Virus record (IMG/VR): IMGVR_UViG_3300030104_005795
Location: 1-39,056 of that record
DNA from: a virus
DNA length: 39,056 nt
Reading direction: 5' to 3' (one strand)
Both the position numbers and the translations under genes were made by a program. Under the pieces are notes generated by a model. The model was not told where the DNA came from. It saw only the letters and a program-made list of their open reading frames with translations, and ran no database searches. This document shows, piece after piece, positions 15,244 to 21,280 of the stretch. Every line of letters starts with the position of its first letter. Position 1 is the stretch's first letter.

Positions 15244-15522
15244 ATGATATTAACCAAAGAAAAGTTATTATTCCACTTTGAAACAGTTTGTCGAGATAGA
15301 ATCTCGACTTTAATTGAAGATAGTGGTAGGGGTATTAATTGTAATTGTAACATCGAAGTGGATTCTTGTGAGGAGTGTAGTTTTTGGGCTGAAGGTGTTC
15401 GTAACTATCAATTATACCTAGATGATATTAAAGAAACTAAAGAAAGCAATAATTCAGATTGTCAGAAATGCGCTGAAGAGGAATATGAATCTAAAAAGTT
15501 TTGGGGTGAGGAGACTGAATAA
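15244..15522 (+). CDS. Cysteine-rich small protein (92 aa)
   Basis: Start at ATG 15244 after AAGGACAGC; the longer in-frame ATG at 15178 lies inside the ribozyme core and has no ribosome-binding site. The 92-residue protein has cysteine groups CNCNIEVDSCEECSFW and DCQKCAEEE, suggesting metal binding. Its stop overlaps the next ATG (TAATG). It heads the last cleaved unit, which also carries the integrase. Unknown function. Confidence 0.72.
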   Translation: MILTKEKLLFHFETVCRDRISTLIEDSGRGINCNCNIEVDSCEECSFWAEGVRNYQLYLDDIKETKESNNSDCQKCAEEEYESKKFWGEETE

Positions 15523-15833
15523 TGGAATATTATATAAAAATGGAATGTTTAGGTGGAGATGAATTTATGATAAAAATAGAGGACGGTGTTGGCTATGATT
15601 GTGTTACAGATATCAATGATAACAGAGTTAAGGTATTTAACAGCCTTAATGAGGCTAAAAAAGAATGTGAATTATCAGATGAATATGTGGTTTCAGATAA
15701 TGGCGAGATTGTTTATTGGGGTAAAGAATGTGCAGATTGTATGAGAAATTTAAGACATCCTGATGATATAGTTGATGATTGTGAAACTTGCAATAATACT
15801 GGACTAGTTAATCTAGATAGTGAGGAAATCTAA
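15522..15833 (+). CDS. Small acidic protein with C-terminal zinc-ribbon-like motif (103 aa)
   Basis: 103 residues, acidic. The C-terminal third has CADCMRNLRHPDDIVDDCET and CNNTG, i.e. two CxxC pairs about 15 residues apart, a likely zinc ribbon. It overlaps the neighbouring genes at both ends by one base (TAATG). Coupled translation with the integrase could mean a role in recombination control, but this is only context. Confidence 0.72.
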   Translation: MEYYIKMECLGGDEFMIKIEDGVGYDCVTDINDNRVKVFNSLNEAKKECELSDEYVVSDNGEIVYWGKECADCMRNLRHPDDIVDDCETCNNTGLVNLDSEEI

Positions 15834-16921
15834 TGTTAGAAGGTAGACAAAATATCGAAATAGCAAATCAAGACAGGGGAACTGCAACGTATTACTATCG
15901 ATATACTTTCAATGGTGCAAGACAGAGAATTTATCTAGGGAATTCTTCAACTCCTTCTAGGGTTTTAGAAAGAGCCTATGAAGATGCAATTGGAGAAGTT
16001 TACGCCTTAAAAAGAGGCTTTGTTGCTCAAAAACCAGTACAATCTAAGCCAATTTACTTGGGGAAGGTATTGACTCGATATAAAAACAAAGTGAATCATC
16101 CTACTAAGACTTTTCACGAGAAATTCTATGAATTTAAGCACTTCATTTTATTTTTCGGCAAAGAATCAGACTGGGATGATAAAAATAGAACTATTAATCC
16201 TGCCTGTAAAATTGATTTAAGGAAAATTAAAACAAGTCACTTAAATAATTTCTACACTTCCGAAGTCAAAAAGGGTAAATCAGAAAGTACAATCAATGGT
16301 CGTAAAAAATACCTCGCCCCTTTTTATCGTTGGATGGTTGGTGAGCAGATACTGGATCGTGACCATCATTCATTTGTAATGACGAATAAAAAAGCTCCTA
16401 AGAAAACTTTTGAATATCAGGCCTTAGAATACAAGATAATTAAACAGGCGATAAAGATTGCACCTTCTGATTTTTTCAAGCATTTATGGTCTGTTATGGC
16501 TTATACTGGGCTTGATCCTGTTGATGCTATAAGTCTTAATAAGGATGATAGCATAAATCATGTTAATGGGGATGTTTTTATTATTACAAAACGAACCAAG
16601 ACTAAGATAACTGCTCAAGTACCTTTATTTCCTGAACTAGCAAAGCTTAAAGATGGGATATTCAATCTTAATAAGCAGGGTACAATTAGAAATTCCAATG
16701 TACAATTTAAAAAGGCCATTGATAAACTAGGTATTGTAGCTAAAGATAATCATAAGATTGCTCAAAAATGTATCAGGCATAGTTTTATGACTCATTGCCT
16801 ACAAAATGGTGTAAAGCCAAGTGTACTTAAAGATTGGGTAGGTCATGTTTCTGAAAAGATGCAGAGAACATATAAAGACCTCAACTTAACATCTGCGAAT
16901 AATCACAATAATCTATTTTAA
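15833..16921 (+). CDS. int: Tyrosine recombinase (integrase), divergent active site (362 aa)
   Basis: Layout of a phage tyrosine integrase: N-terminal arm-binding region (residues 1-65), a core-binding helical domain (about 75-180; LTRYKNKVNHPTKTFHEKFY, KSESTINGRKKYLAPFYRWM) and a catalytic domain (about 190-355). The C-terminus has IRHSFMTHCLQ, LKDWVGHVSEKMQRTYKDL, giving catalytic Arg, Gly-His and the Tyr nucleophile. Two usual residues are missing: the box I Arg of TGLR is Asp (TGLDPVDAISL), and the His of HxxR is Lys (KCIRH). It would join attP to a host tRNA-Ser site. Whether the altered tetrad is active is not shown. Confidence 0.9.
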   Translation: MLEGRQNIEIANQDRGTATYYYRYTFNGARQRIYLGNSSTPSRVLERAYEDAIGEVYALKRGFVAQKPVQSKPIYLGKVLTRYKNKVNHPTKTFHEKFYEFKHFILFFGKESDWDDKNRTINPACKIDLRKIKTSHLNNFYTSEVKKGKSESTINGRKKYLAPFYRWMVGEQILDRDHHSFVMTNKKAPKKTFEYQALEYKIIKQAIKIAPSDFFKHLWSVMAYTGLDPVDAISLNKDDSINHVNGDVFIITKRTKTKITAQVPLFPELAKLKDGIFNLNKQGTIRNSNVQFKKAIDKLGIVAKDNHKIAQKCIRHSFMTHCLQNGVKPSVLKDWVGHVSEKMQRTYKDLNLTSANNHNNLF

Positions 16922-16937
16922 CATAAAGGATAGCAAA

Positions 16938-17129
16938 ATGAAAAACACTAAAACGGTAAGGATAAATCTAGAATCAATCGAATCAAAATGGAGCGCATTT
17001 AGTCTGTATGCAAAGAAGTTAAAGATGCCACCACAAAAATTATTGGGCATAGCATTAAATGAGTATATTACCAGGAATCTTGATGCGATTACTACTAACT
17101 TAAATGAACACTACGAATTAGAGGATTAA
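16938..17129 (+). CDS. Possible ribbon-helix-helix DNA-binding protein (63 aa)
   Basis: 63 residues: a beta strand (TVRINLE), then helices (SKWSAFSLYAKKLKMPPQKL, LGIALNEYITRN), the pattern of small ribbon-helix-helix regulators. It starts 17 bases after the integrase with the shared AAGGATAGC ribosome-binding site and is the last gene before the terminator. It may regulate the operon or assist integration/excision; the fold assignment is by eye. Confidence 0.62.
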   Translation: MKNTKTVRINLESIESKWSAFSLYAKKLKMPPQKLLGIALNEYITRNLDAITTNLNEHYELED

Positions 17130-17144
17130 TATATAACCTAAAGC

Positions 17145-17174
17145 AAAAAGGCCTCGAAAGAGGCCTTTTTTTTT
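17145..17174 (+). terminator. Bidirectional intrinsic terminator
   Basis: GGCCTC and GAGGCC form a stem around a GAAA tetraloop, flanked by A5 on the left and T9 on the right (17166-17174). It ends the plus-strand operon and, read on the minus strand, the early/replication operon that converges from the right. GNRA loop and long U tract make a strong call. Confidence 0.93.
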
Positions 17175-17244
17175 AGAAGGATTGTTGTCTACTTATTTAC
17201 GGAACATACAATTTGTTGTTATTGATTTATCCTTCTAAATCTAC

Positions 17245-17412
17245 TTAAGCGTTCATCCATTGTATAATCACCCAATCGGTAAAGGCTTTTATACCACACC
17301 ACCATACATATAGAACTAAAGTAAAAAAGAGTAAAGCAATTGCAGATGCCAATAAGGCAATTCCAATTCCCATAAGGTTCACAACCCATTCCCATAAATT
17401 CCATACAATCAT
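17245..17412 (-). CDS. Small membrane protein (55 aa)
   Basis: Start at ATG 17412, preceded by GAGGGGG at 4-5 bases, rather than at the upstream ATG of the open frame. The 55-residue protein has a long hydrophobic stretch (GIGIALLASAIALLFFTLVL, about residues 14-38), so one or two inner-membrane helices. Last gene of the early minus operon. Function unknown; early phage membrane proteins may alter host physiology or exclude other phages. Confidence 0.7.
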   Translation of the reverse strand: MIVWNLWEWVVNLMGIGIALLASAIALLFFTLVLYVWWCGIKAFTDWVIIQWMNA

Positions 17413-17489
17413 ACGTCCCCCTCGTCTTTTATAACATAGTACACGAGAATTAAAATACCCAAAGTAGTAAATAAAAGAACATCTAACAT
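17409..17489 (-). CDS. 26-residue single-pass membrane peptide
   Basis: ATG 17489 overlaps the end of the 161-residue gene (TAG at 17483-17485), and its TGA overlaps the ATG of the next gene (ATGA). The peptide is a single hydrophobic helix (MLDVLLFTTLGILILVYYVI) ending KDEGDV. The double stop-start overlap and a clean membrane segment suggest a real gene below usual size limits. Function unknown. Confidence 0.5.
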   Translation of the reverse strand: MLDVLLFTTLGILILVYYVIKDEGDV

Positions 17490-17968
17490 TCAGGGTCACC
17501 TAAATTCCCTCGGATGAAAGCCCTATCTTCAGGCACATCACTTTCATTCTTAGTTATCATATTTAAAGAATTCTCCATTTCTAACTGTTTTTCATTCTCC
17601 TCAAATGTTTTCTGTTCAGGACAATTAACAATAGCTTGTATCTCTTCTTCACTAAGAGTCTTTTCTAATATAGTAGCATAAGTCAATTCAAGATATTGAA
17701 TTAAATCCATTATTCGGCCCAAAACACTTTCTGTAGAGTACTCTTTACCAGTATTGATATAATTAATAATACTAGACCAATGCTTTTTCATAAAGGTATA
17801 CAATACATGTAATGGTTCAATCTTTATATCTTTTGCTGTTGCTTTGAAATTGGCCAAAACATCTTCATCCCCTCTTGATTCAGTATACTCTATGCGCTTA
17901 CTCTTTGCTTGTTCATCGCCTTTACGTCTAAAATGTTTAATAACGGCTTCATATGTTTTAATATCCAT
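17483..17968 (-). CDS. Helical protein of unknown function (161 aa)
   Basis: 161 residues, mostly helical: DEDVLANFKATAKDIKIEPL, then WSSIINYINTGKEYSTESVL and GRIMDLIQYLELTYATILE. The D-V-x-x-N-F, H and GRI-D-YL pattern resembles the helical proteins annotated in phages as nucleotide-modification-associated or MazG-like, which I mention only as a possible relation. The acidic C-terminal tail is disordered. It begins with a TAATG overlap with the 50-residue gene. Confidence 0.72.
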   Translation of the reverse strand: MDIKTYEAVIKHFRRKGDEQAKSKRIEYTESRGDEDVLANFKATAKDIKIEPLHVLYTFMKKHWSSIINYINTGKEYSTESVLGRIMDLIQYLELTYATILEKTLSEEEIQAIVNCPEQKTFEENEKQLEMENSLNMITKNESDVPEDRAFIRGNLGDPEC

Positions 17969-18120
17969 TAATGATAACTCCTTCTTCTTTTTTTGATAGA
18001 TTTAAAATGTTGTAATCTGTCGTAAGCCCTACCCCCCACCAGTATCCTACCTTCCTTTAATAGATTTTCATAGAAGGCAATTAACCTCTTAATACTATAA
18101 TGATTTAATCCTTTAGGCAT
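17968..18120 (-). CDS. Small basic protein (50 aa)
   Basis: ATG 18120 overlaps the stop of the upstream nuclease gene, and the TAA stop (17968-17970) overlaps the ATG of the 161-residue gene, so it is stitched into the operon at both ends. The 50-residue product is basic (MPKGLNHYSIKRLIAFYENL, ending FKSIKKRRRSYH), suggesting nucleic-acid binding. Unknown family. Confidence 0.6.
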   Translation of the reverse strand: MPKGLNHYSIKRLIAFYENLLKEGRILVGGRAYDRLQHFKSIKKRRRSYH

Positions 18121-18518
18121 TAGTTTATCTCCTCATATTCGTAAAACCATTTACGTTTTGTTGTTTGTGAATTCTTAGCCTTCATCAAGGCTAAGTTAAT
18201 TGTTGATTCTTGATTATAGGGGTAGTAGGCAATGATGTTCTTGGGTTCGTAATAGATCGCTACATAATCAATTAAAGAATTTTCTTTATAGCTCGGCATC
18301 TTAATCTCAATAGAGGTTTTATTTTTTAAGCACCCAACAGTCTTTACCTGAATCCTTTTGAATTTCCCATCAATATAGCATACAATATCAGTATTCCGAT
18401 TGTCTATCAATGGGATAAAGCATTCAATATTCTTAGATGTTAAATCATTTTTAATTTTATTTTCTCCTATCATACCCTTTTGAATACTTGTTAAGTCTTT
18501 AAACAACATCTTGGACAA
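18120..18518 (-). CDS. PD-(D/E)XK endonuclease-like protein (132 aa)
   Basis: The N-terminal helix with Glu (KGMIGENKIKNDLTSKNIEC) followed by NRNTDIVCYIDGKFKRIQVK gives E...D...QVK, the active-site pattern of PDDEXK_5-type nucleases (group I intron homing endonuclease I-Ssp6803I fold). No separate DNA-specificity domain is visible. In the early operon it may be a resolvase, a host-DNA nuclease or a freestanding homing enzyme. Fold call fairly good; role unknown. Confidence 0.75.
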   Translation of the reverse strand: MSKMLFKDLTSIQKGMIGENKIKNDLTSKNIECFIPLIDNRNTDIVCYIDGKFKRIQVKTVGCLKNKTSIEIKMPSYKENSLIDYVAIYYEPKNIIAYYPYNQESTINLALMKAKNSQTTKRKWFYEYEEIN

Positions 18519-18748
18519 ACTCCTCGGTTTAGTTTATAGGTAGTAAAATCTTTATAATATTCCACATAGGGAGGCTTACTGGTATGTTGCCAAGTAATTG
18601 TACACTTAACACATACACGAATAGGTTTCTCATTACTAAAATTAGGTGTCCTATTGTAATCACTCGCTTGTTTCTTCTGCTTTTCCAGTTGCTCTATGAC
18701 CCAACCGATGCCCTTCGAAAATGTCCCTGACTTGGATTCCTTTTTCAT
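18491..18748 (-). CDS. Zinc-finger-like small protein (85 aa)
   Basis: 85 residues with CVKCTITWQHTSKPPYVEYY and CPRCCLKT, i.e. two CxxC knuckles about 30 residues apart, a likely zinc ribbon. The frame overlaps the resolvase-like gene by 89 bases upstream and the next nuclease gene by 28 bases. Start at 18748 is the open-frame limit; a shorter start is possible. Unknown function, perhaps a nucleic-acid-binding accessory. Confidence 0.6.
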   Translation of the reverse strand: MKKESKSGTFSKGIGWVIEQLEKQKKQASDYNRTPNFSNEKPIRVCVKCTITWQHTSKPPYVEYYKDFTTYKLNRGVCPRCCLKT

Positions 18749-19067
18749 GAGCCTGAGCTATTAACTCAACCATTGGTCTGAGTGGTAACGATAATATAGC
18801 TTCCATTCTGTCACCACGGCTGACCACCCCGACTTCAGTTTTTTCAGGCAACATCCACCGTGGTACTCGACTACGTCTTTTACAACCCAACCACATATCC
18901 ATAATTTCAATATCACCTTTTTCATGATTTGCTCCTCCTCTATCTCGATTGTGTGCTTTTAGAGAGAATTCCTTGAATAAGCGCACTACCTCTCTCTGTA
19001 GCTCTGCGCCTCTTTGCCTGTTCCTCTTGCCTCTTCTGACGTTCTGAGGATTTTTCATATTTGACAT
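18660..19067 (-). CDS. Resolvase-like PD-(D/E)XK protein lacking the usual Glu (135 aa)
   Basis: Start set at ATG 19067 (MSNMKNPQNVRRGKRNRQRG) after GGAGGAG at four bases; the longer frame has no such site. It shows the RGAELQREV helix, GGANHEKGDIEI with the catalytic Asp, and LGCKRRSRVPRW. In related phage resolvases the last motif is ECKRR, so the metal-binding Glu is Gly here. The basic KRR patch fits DNA junction binding. It overlaps the initiator gene by 128 bases in another frame. Likely role: recombination or junction processing before packaging. Confidence 0.78.
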   Translation of the reverse strand: MSNMKNPQNVRRGKRNRQRGAELQREVVRLFKEFSLKAHNRDRGGANHEKGDIEIMDMWLGCKRRSRVPRWMLPEKTEVGVVSRGDRMEAILSLPLRPMVELIAQAHEKGIQVRDIFEGHRLGHRATGKAEETSE

Positions 19068-19740
19068 TATACTCCTCCATAGTGATTCCTTTAAATTCTT
19101 TACATTTAGGACATTCAGCATTAGCACCATATACAAAATCCATAAGACTTTCATATTTACAGGACTCACACTTTCCTTTTTTCATAAAACTTTTACCTTG
19201 AACAACCCCAAATGAGTCATTTGTAGGTTTGTCAAAAGAATCATTTTTATTTTTTTTATAAATAGTTTTAGAAAAACTTGCTTTATTTATTTTATTTATA
19301 TTATTATTATTATAATTATTATAATTACTATAATTATTATAATTAGCCCCCCCACTATTTTTCATCTTTTGATTCACTTTCCGATTCAACCCTGTAATGT
19401 TAATCTGCCTATCTTCATAATTAATTAGACTTACACGAGTCTGTTTTGATTCATTATTGATTCTAATTTGATTCATCTTCACTAACTTCTTTAGCCATCT
19501 ATTGAGGGTAGATTGGCTCCAATTCATTGATTCAGCCATTTCCCTCTGACTTTTAATAAATTCTCCTACTCTCAAAGTGATTAATTGATTACCAACAATA
19601 ACCTTTTCTTCTTGATACTCGGCCCACAGCACAAGTTGTATAAATGCCTGACCCTGACTGAAAGGTTTACCATCATTCCACAATTCATTAAATTCAATAT
19701 CTCTCCATATTTTCACATAGCCTAACTTTGGATTAGCCAC
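18940..19740 (-). CDS. Replication initiator: winged helix plus zinc ribbon (266 aa)
   Basis: Start taken at GTG 19740, six bases after GAGGAAG; the longer frame opens with a TTG lacking a good site. Residues 1-110 look like the winged-helix domain of phage replication initiators (GQAFIQLVLWAEYQEE, RVGEFIKSQREMAESM, NWSQSTLNRWLKKLVK). A low-complexity Asn/Tyr linker (YNNYSNYNNYNNNNINKINK) follows, then a zinc ribbon (CESCKYE...CPKCKEF) and a basic helical tail. As in lambda O, the linker DNA is A/T-only and may contain the origin. It probably recruits the host helicase. Confidence 0.78.
   Translation of the reverse strand: MANPKLGYVKIWRDIEFNELWNDGKPFSQGQAFIQLVLWAEYQEEKVIVGNQLITLRVGEFIKSQREMAESMNWSQSTLNRWLKKLVKMNQIRINNESKQTRVSLINYEDRQINITGLNRKVNQKMKNSGGANYNNYSNYNNYNNNNINKINKASFSKTIYKKNKNDSFDKPTNDSFGVVQGKSFMKKGKCESCKYESLMDFVYGANAECPKCKEFKGITMEEYNVKYEKSSERQKRQEEQAKRRRATERGSALIQGILSKSTQSR
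19282..19345. other. A/T-only tract, candidate replication origin
   Basis: About 64 bp with almost no G or C inside the initiator gene, including repeated ATTATAATT words (about 19308-19344) followed on the plus strand by a C7 run. It codes for the Asn/Tyr-rich linker. A DNA-unwinding element inside an initiator gene is the arrangement of lambda O. Origin function is inferred. Confidence 0.5.
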
Positions 19741-20164
19741 AGATAACTTCCTCAACTGGGATGATTACTAGCTTTGATTTTTTCTGATCGCCACCCATGA
19801 CAAAATGATTCTTATGTAGGTGTCGCATTACCAACTTGGTTAACCTTTTTTTTGTGATGATTACCATCATTGGCTCACTATCTTTAATCTTGATTAAAAA
19901 CAACCACCAATTAGCTGTACTTGTTAATAGCCCTGAGTCTTTACCATTGCATTGAATTTCGATTGCAAGGTTTCCAGTTTTATGAGCCTTAAAATCTGTC
20001 TTTACTTCTAACTTACCTTGCAGTATGTCTAAAGCCTGAACCTCGCCATTTAGACCCCTTAATAAATCAATATCAAAGGTATCTGCACTATTCTTACCAT
20101 AGCGAAGTTGTTGAATAATATTTTCTACTTGGTCAGCAGATAAATTTAATTTTAATGTTGGCAT
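19733..20164 (-). CDS. PD-(D/E)XK nuclease, probable junction resolvase (143 aa)
   Basis: LNGEVQALDILQGKLEVKTD contains the ExK of a PD-(D/E)XK nuclease, followed by HKTGNLAIEIQCNGKDSGLL and TANWWLFLIK. The TGN-AIE...GK-SG-T-ADYW pattern is familiar from phage Holliday-junction-type or single-strand-related nucleases. The C-terminus (MRHLHKNHFVMGGDQKKSKL) is basic. Its stop overlaps the GTG start of the initiator gene. It probably trims or resolves replication intermediates. Confidence 0.8.
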   Translation of the reverse strand: MPTLKLNLSADQVENIIQQLRYGKNSADTFDIDLLRGLNGEVQALDILQGKLEVKTDFKAHKTGNLAIEIQCNGKDSGLLTSTANWWLFLIKIKDSEPMMVIITKKRLTKLVMRHLHKNHFVMGGDQKKSKLVIIPVEEVICG

Positions 20165-20187
20165 AGGTATGTGGTCTTGTGGAGGAA

Positions 20188-20286
20188 CAGGGGGGCTTTA
20201 ATATATAACAAGGTAGTATCCGAGATAATAACCCCCCTGCGACTGATGGATTGTGGTTTTTAGGTAGTTGCGAAGTTCCCATCAGT
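20188..20286 (-). ncRNA. Two consecutive hairpins in an intergenic leader
   Basis: The 121-bp gap holds two perfect 8-bp inverted repeats side by side: CAGGGGGG (20188-20195) with CCCCCCTG (20232-20239), and ACTGATGG (20242-20249) with CCATCAGT (20279-20286). Both loops carry a CTACC word on the minus strand. The first stem begins at the stop of the 71-residue gene; the second ends about 24 bases before the nuclease start. It could be a cis-regulatory RNA or processing site; no known class recognised. Confidence 0.5.
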
Positions 20287-20501
20287 TAATTTTTTTTATT
20301 TTTGAATTCAGGATGCAACTGGTATGATTCCCATATTTTAACTGCCATATCAGAATCATATCCTTCTTCAAATGTTAAGTATTTAATGACTTCCTGGGTT
20401 AGTTCTTCAGGCTTAACAGCTAATTCGCCAATCAACTCGTTAAGTTTTGGAAAAGCATCTTCACAGATGCCATCAAATTGAATATCGAACTCAGTAGTCA
20501 T
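20286..20501 (-). CDS. Small acidic protein (71 aa)
   Basis: 71 residues, acidic helical (FPKLNELIGELAVKPEELTQ, then VIKYLTFEEGYDSDMAVKIW). It follows the SSB-like gene after 8 bases and precedes the two-hairpin region. No family recognised. Context suggests a replication or recombination accessory. Confidence 0.68.
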   Translation of the reverse strand: MTTEFDIQFDGICEDAFPKLNELIGELAVKPEELTQEVIKYLTFEEGYDSDMAVKIWESYQLHPEFKNKKN

Positions 20502-20509
20502 AAGATTAA

Positions 20510-20860
20510 TTAGAATGGGAAGTCATCATCTTCTTGTGAAGAACTACCCTCTAATGATTCTTGTTTTAACTTATTCATCTCTTTCGCATTAAACATATTA
20601 CCAGTATGACTTGGCTGTGCTTCATGTGAACGGTCTTGATTTTCCCAAAATTTTCCTTCAAATAAAGTTTTATATTCATCTTTTTCATTATTTGGGTTAT
20701 CATTTGGAATAACTGTGTTTAATTTGATATTCATTGAACCATCATCCTGTCTCCAACAAGAGACAAACATAAATTTGCGAGGGTCTGTTTTATTCGCCTT
20801 CTTATATGCCTTTTGTTTTTCTCCGAAAACTTTGTAATCAACTTTTGGTTTCTGTTTCAT
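20510..20860 (-). CDS. SSB-like protein with acidic DDDFPF tip (116 aa)
   Basis: Start at ATG 20860 (MKQKPKVDYKVFGEKQKAYK), six bases after AAAGGA, rather than the upstream start of the open frame. Residues 30-80 are beta-rich (KFMFVSCWRQDDGSMNIKLN). A disordered linker ends in EDDDFPF, which matches the acidic C-terminal tip of bacterial SSB (DDDIPF) used to recruit partner proteins. Likely coats single-stranded DNA during replication. The core domain is short for an OB fold, so a compact or divergent SSB is possible. Confidence 0.72.
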   Translation of the reverse strand: MKQKPKVDYKVFGEKQKAYKKANKTDPRKFMFVSCWRQDDGSMNIKLNTVIPNDNPNNEKDEYKTLFEGKFWENQDRSHEAQPSHTGNMFNAKEMNKLKQESLEGSSSQEDDDFPF

Positions 20861-21098
20861 TGGTGTCCTTTTGTTTTTTGTTAAAAATAGTTTGTTTAAT
20901 TTTTTCGTATAACTTCCCAACTTTAGATTGCTTACTTACTATTCGCTCAGGAGGAATCCTTAAATCAAGATTATTACTTTCCTGAATAACTGAATTCCCT
21001 TTTTTAGAACTTCTCTTAGCTAAAGCCTTCCTGATATTTCTCCTACGAACCCATTCAGAATTCGGATATTTAGGTTTGTGATGTTTAGATTTCGTCAT
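20838..21098 (-). CDS. Small very basic protein (86 aa)
   Basis: 86 residues with a strongly basic N-terminal half (MTKSKHHKPKYPNSEWVRRR, NIRKALAKRSSKKGNS) and a charged helical C-terminus. It overlaps the SSB-like start by 23 bases and begins with a TAATG overlap with the preceding membrane protein. Probably binds nucleic acid. Unknown family. Confidence 0.65.
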   Translation of the reverse strand: MTKSKHHKPKYPNSEWVRRRNIRKALAKRSSKKGNSVIQESNNLDLRIPPERIVSKQSKVGKLYEKIKQTIFNKKQKDTNETETKS

Positions 21099-21280
21099 TA
21101 AGGCATTAACATTTCTCTTAAAGATTTTACTTCATCAATAAGAGTCTCTATCTTACTTTCACATTTAATAAGCCTATATACGATCCTGACATAAAAAATA
21201 GTAGTCAGCAATACAAACACTTCCCAACCCAATATAAAGGTCAAGTTGTCATTAAATAGTGAGTCAAAATAATGTTTCAT
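21098..21280 (-). CDS. Small single-pass membrane protein (60 aa)
   Basis: 60 residues: hydrophobic segment FILGWEVFVLLTTIFYVRIV at about 15-34, then a charged coiled-coil-like helix (CESKIETLIDEVKSLREML). It lies between the exonuclease and the basic gene with one-base TAATG overlaps at both ends. It may tether an early complex to the membrane; role unknown. Confidence 0.68.
   Translation of the reverse strand: MKHYFDSLFNDNLTFILGWEVFVLLTTIFYVRIVYRLIKCESKIETLIDEVKSLREMLMP

Noticed and set aside
17219-17404. 61-residue frame overlapping the small membrane protein gene
   Set aside because: It is out of frame with the well-supported membrane gene that has a GAGGGGG ribosome-binding site, and its composition is irregular.
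20270-20290. TTAACTGATG on the minus strand just after a stop codon, like the start of the hammerheads
   Set aside because: The next base breaks the CUGANGA core, and no GAAA or cleavage dinucleotide follows; the strand instead forms a simple hairpin.
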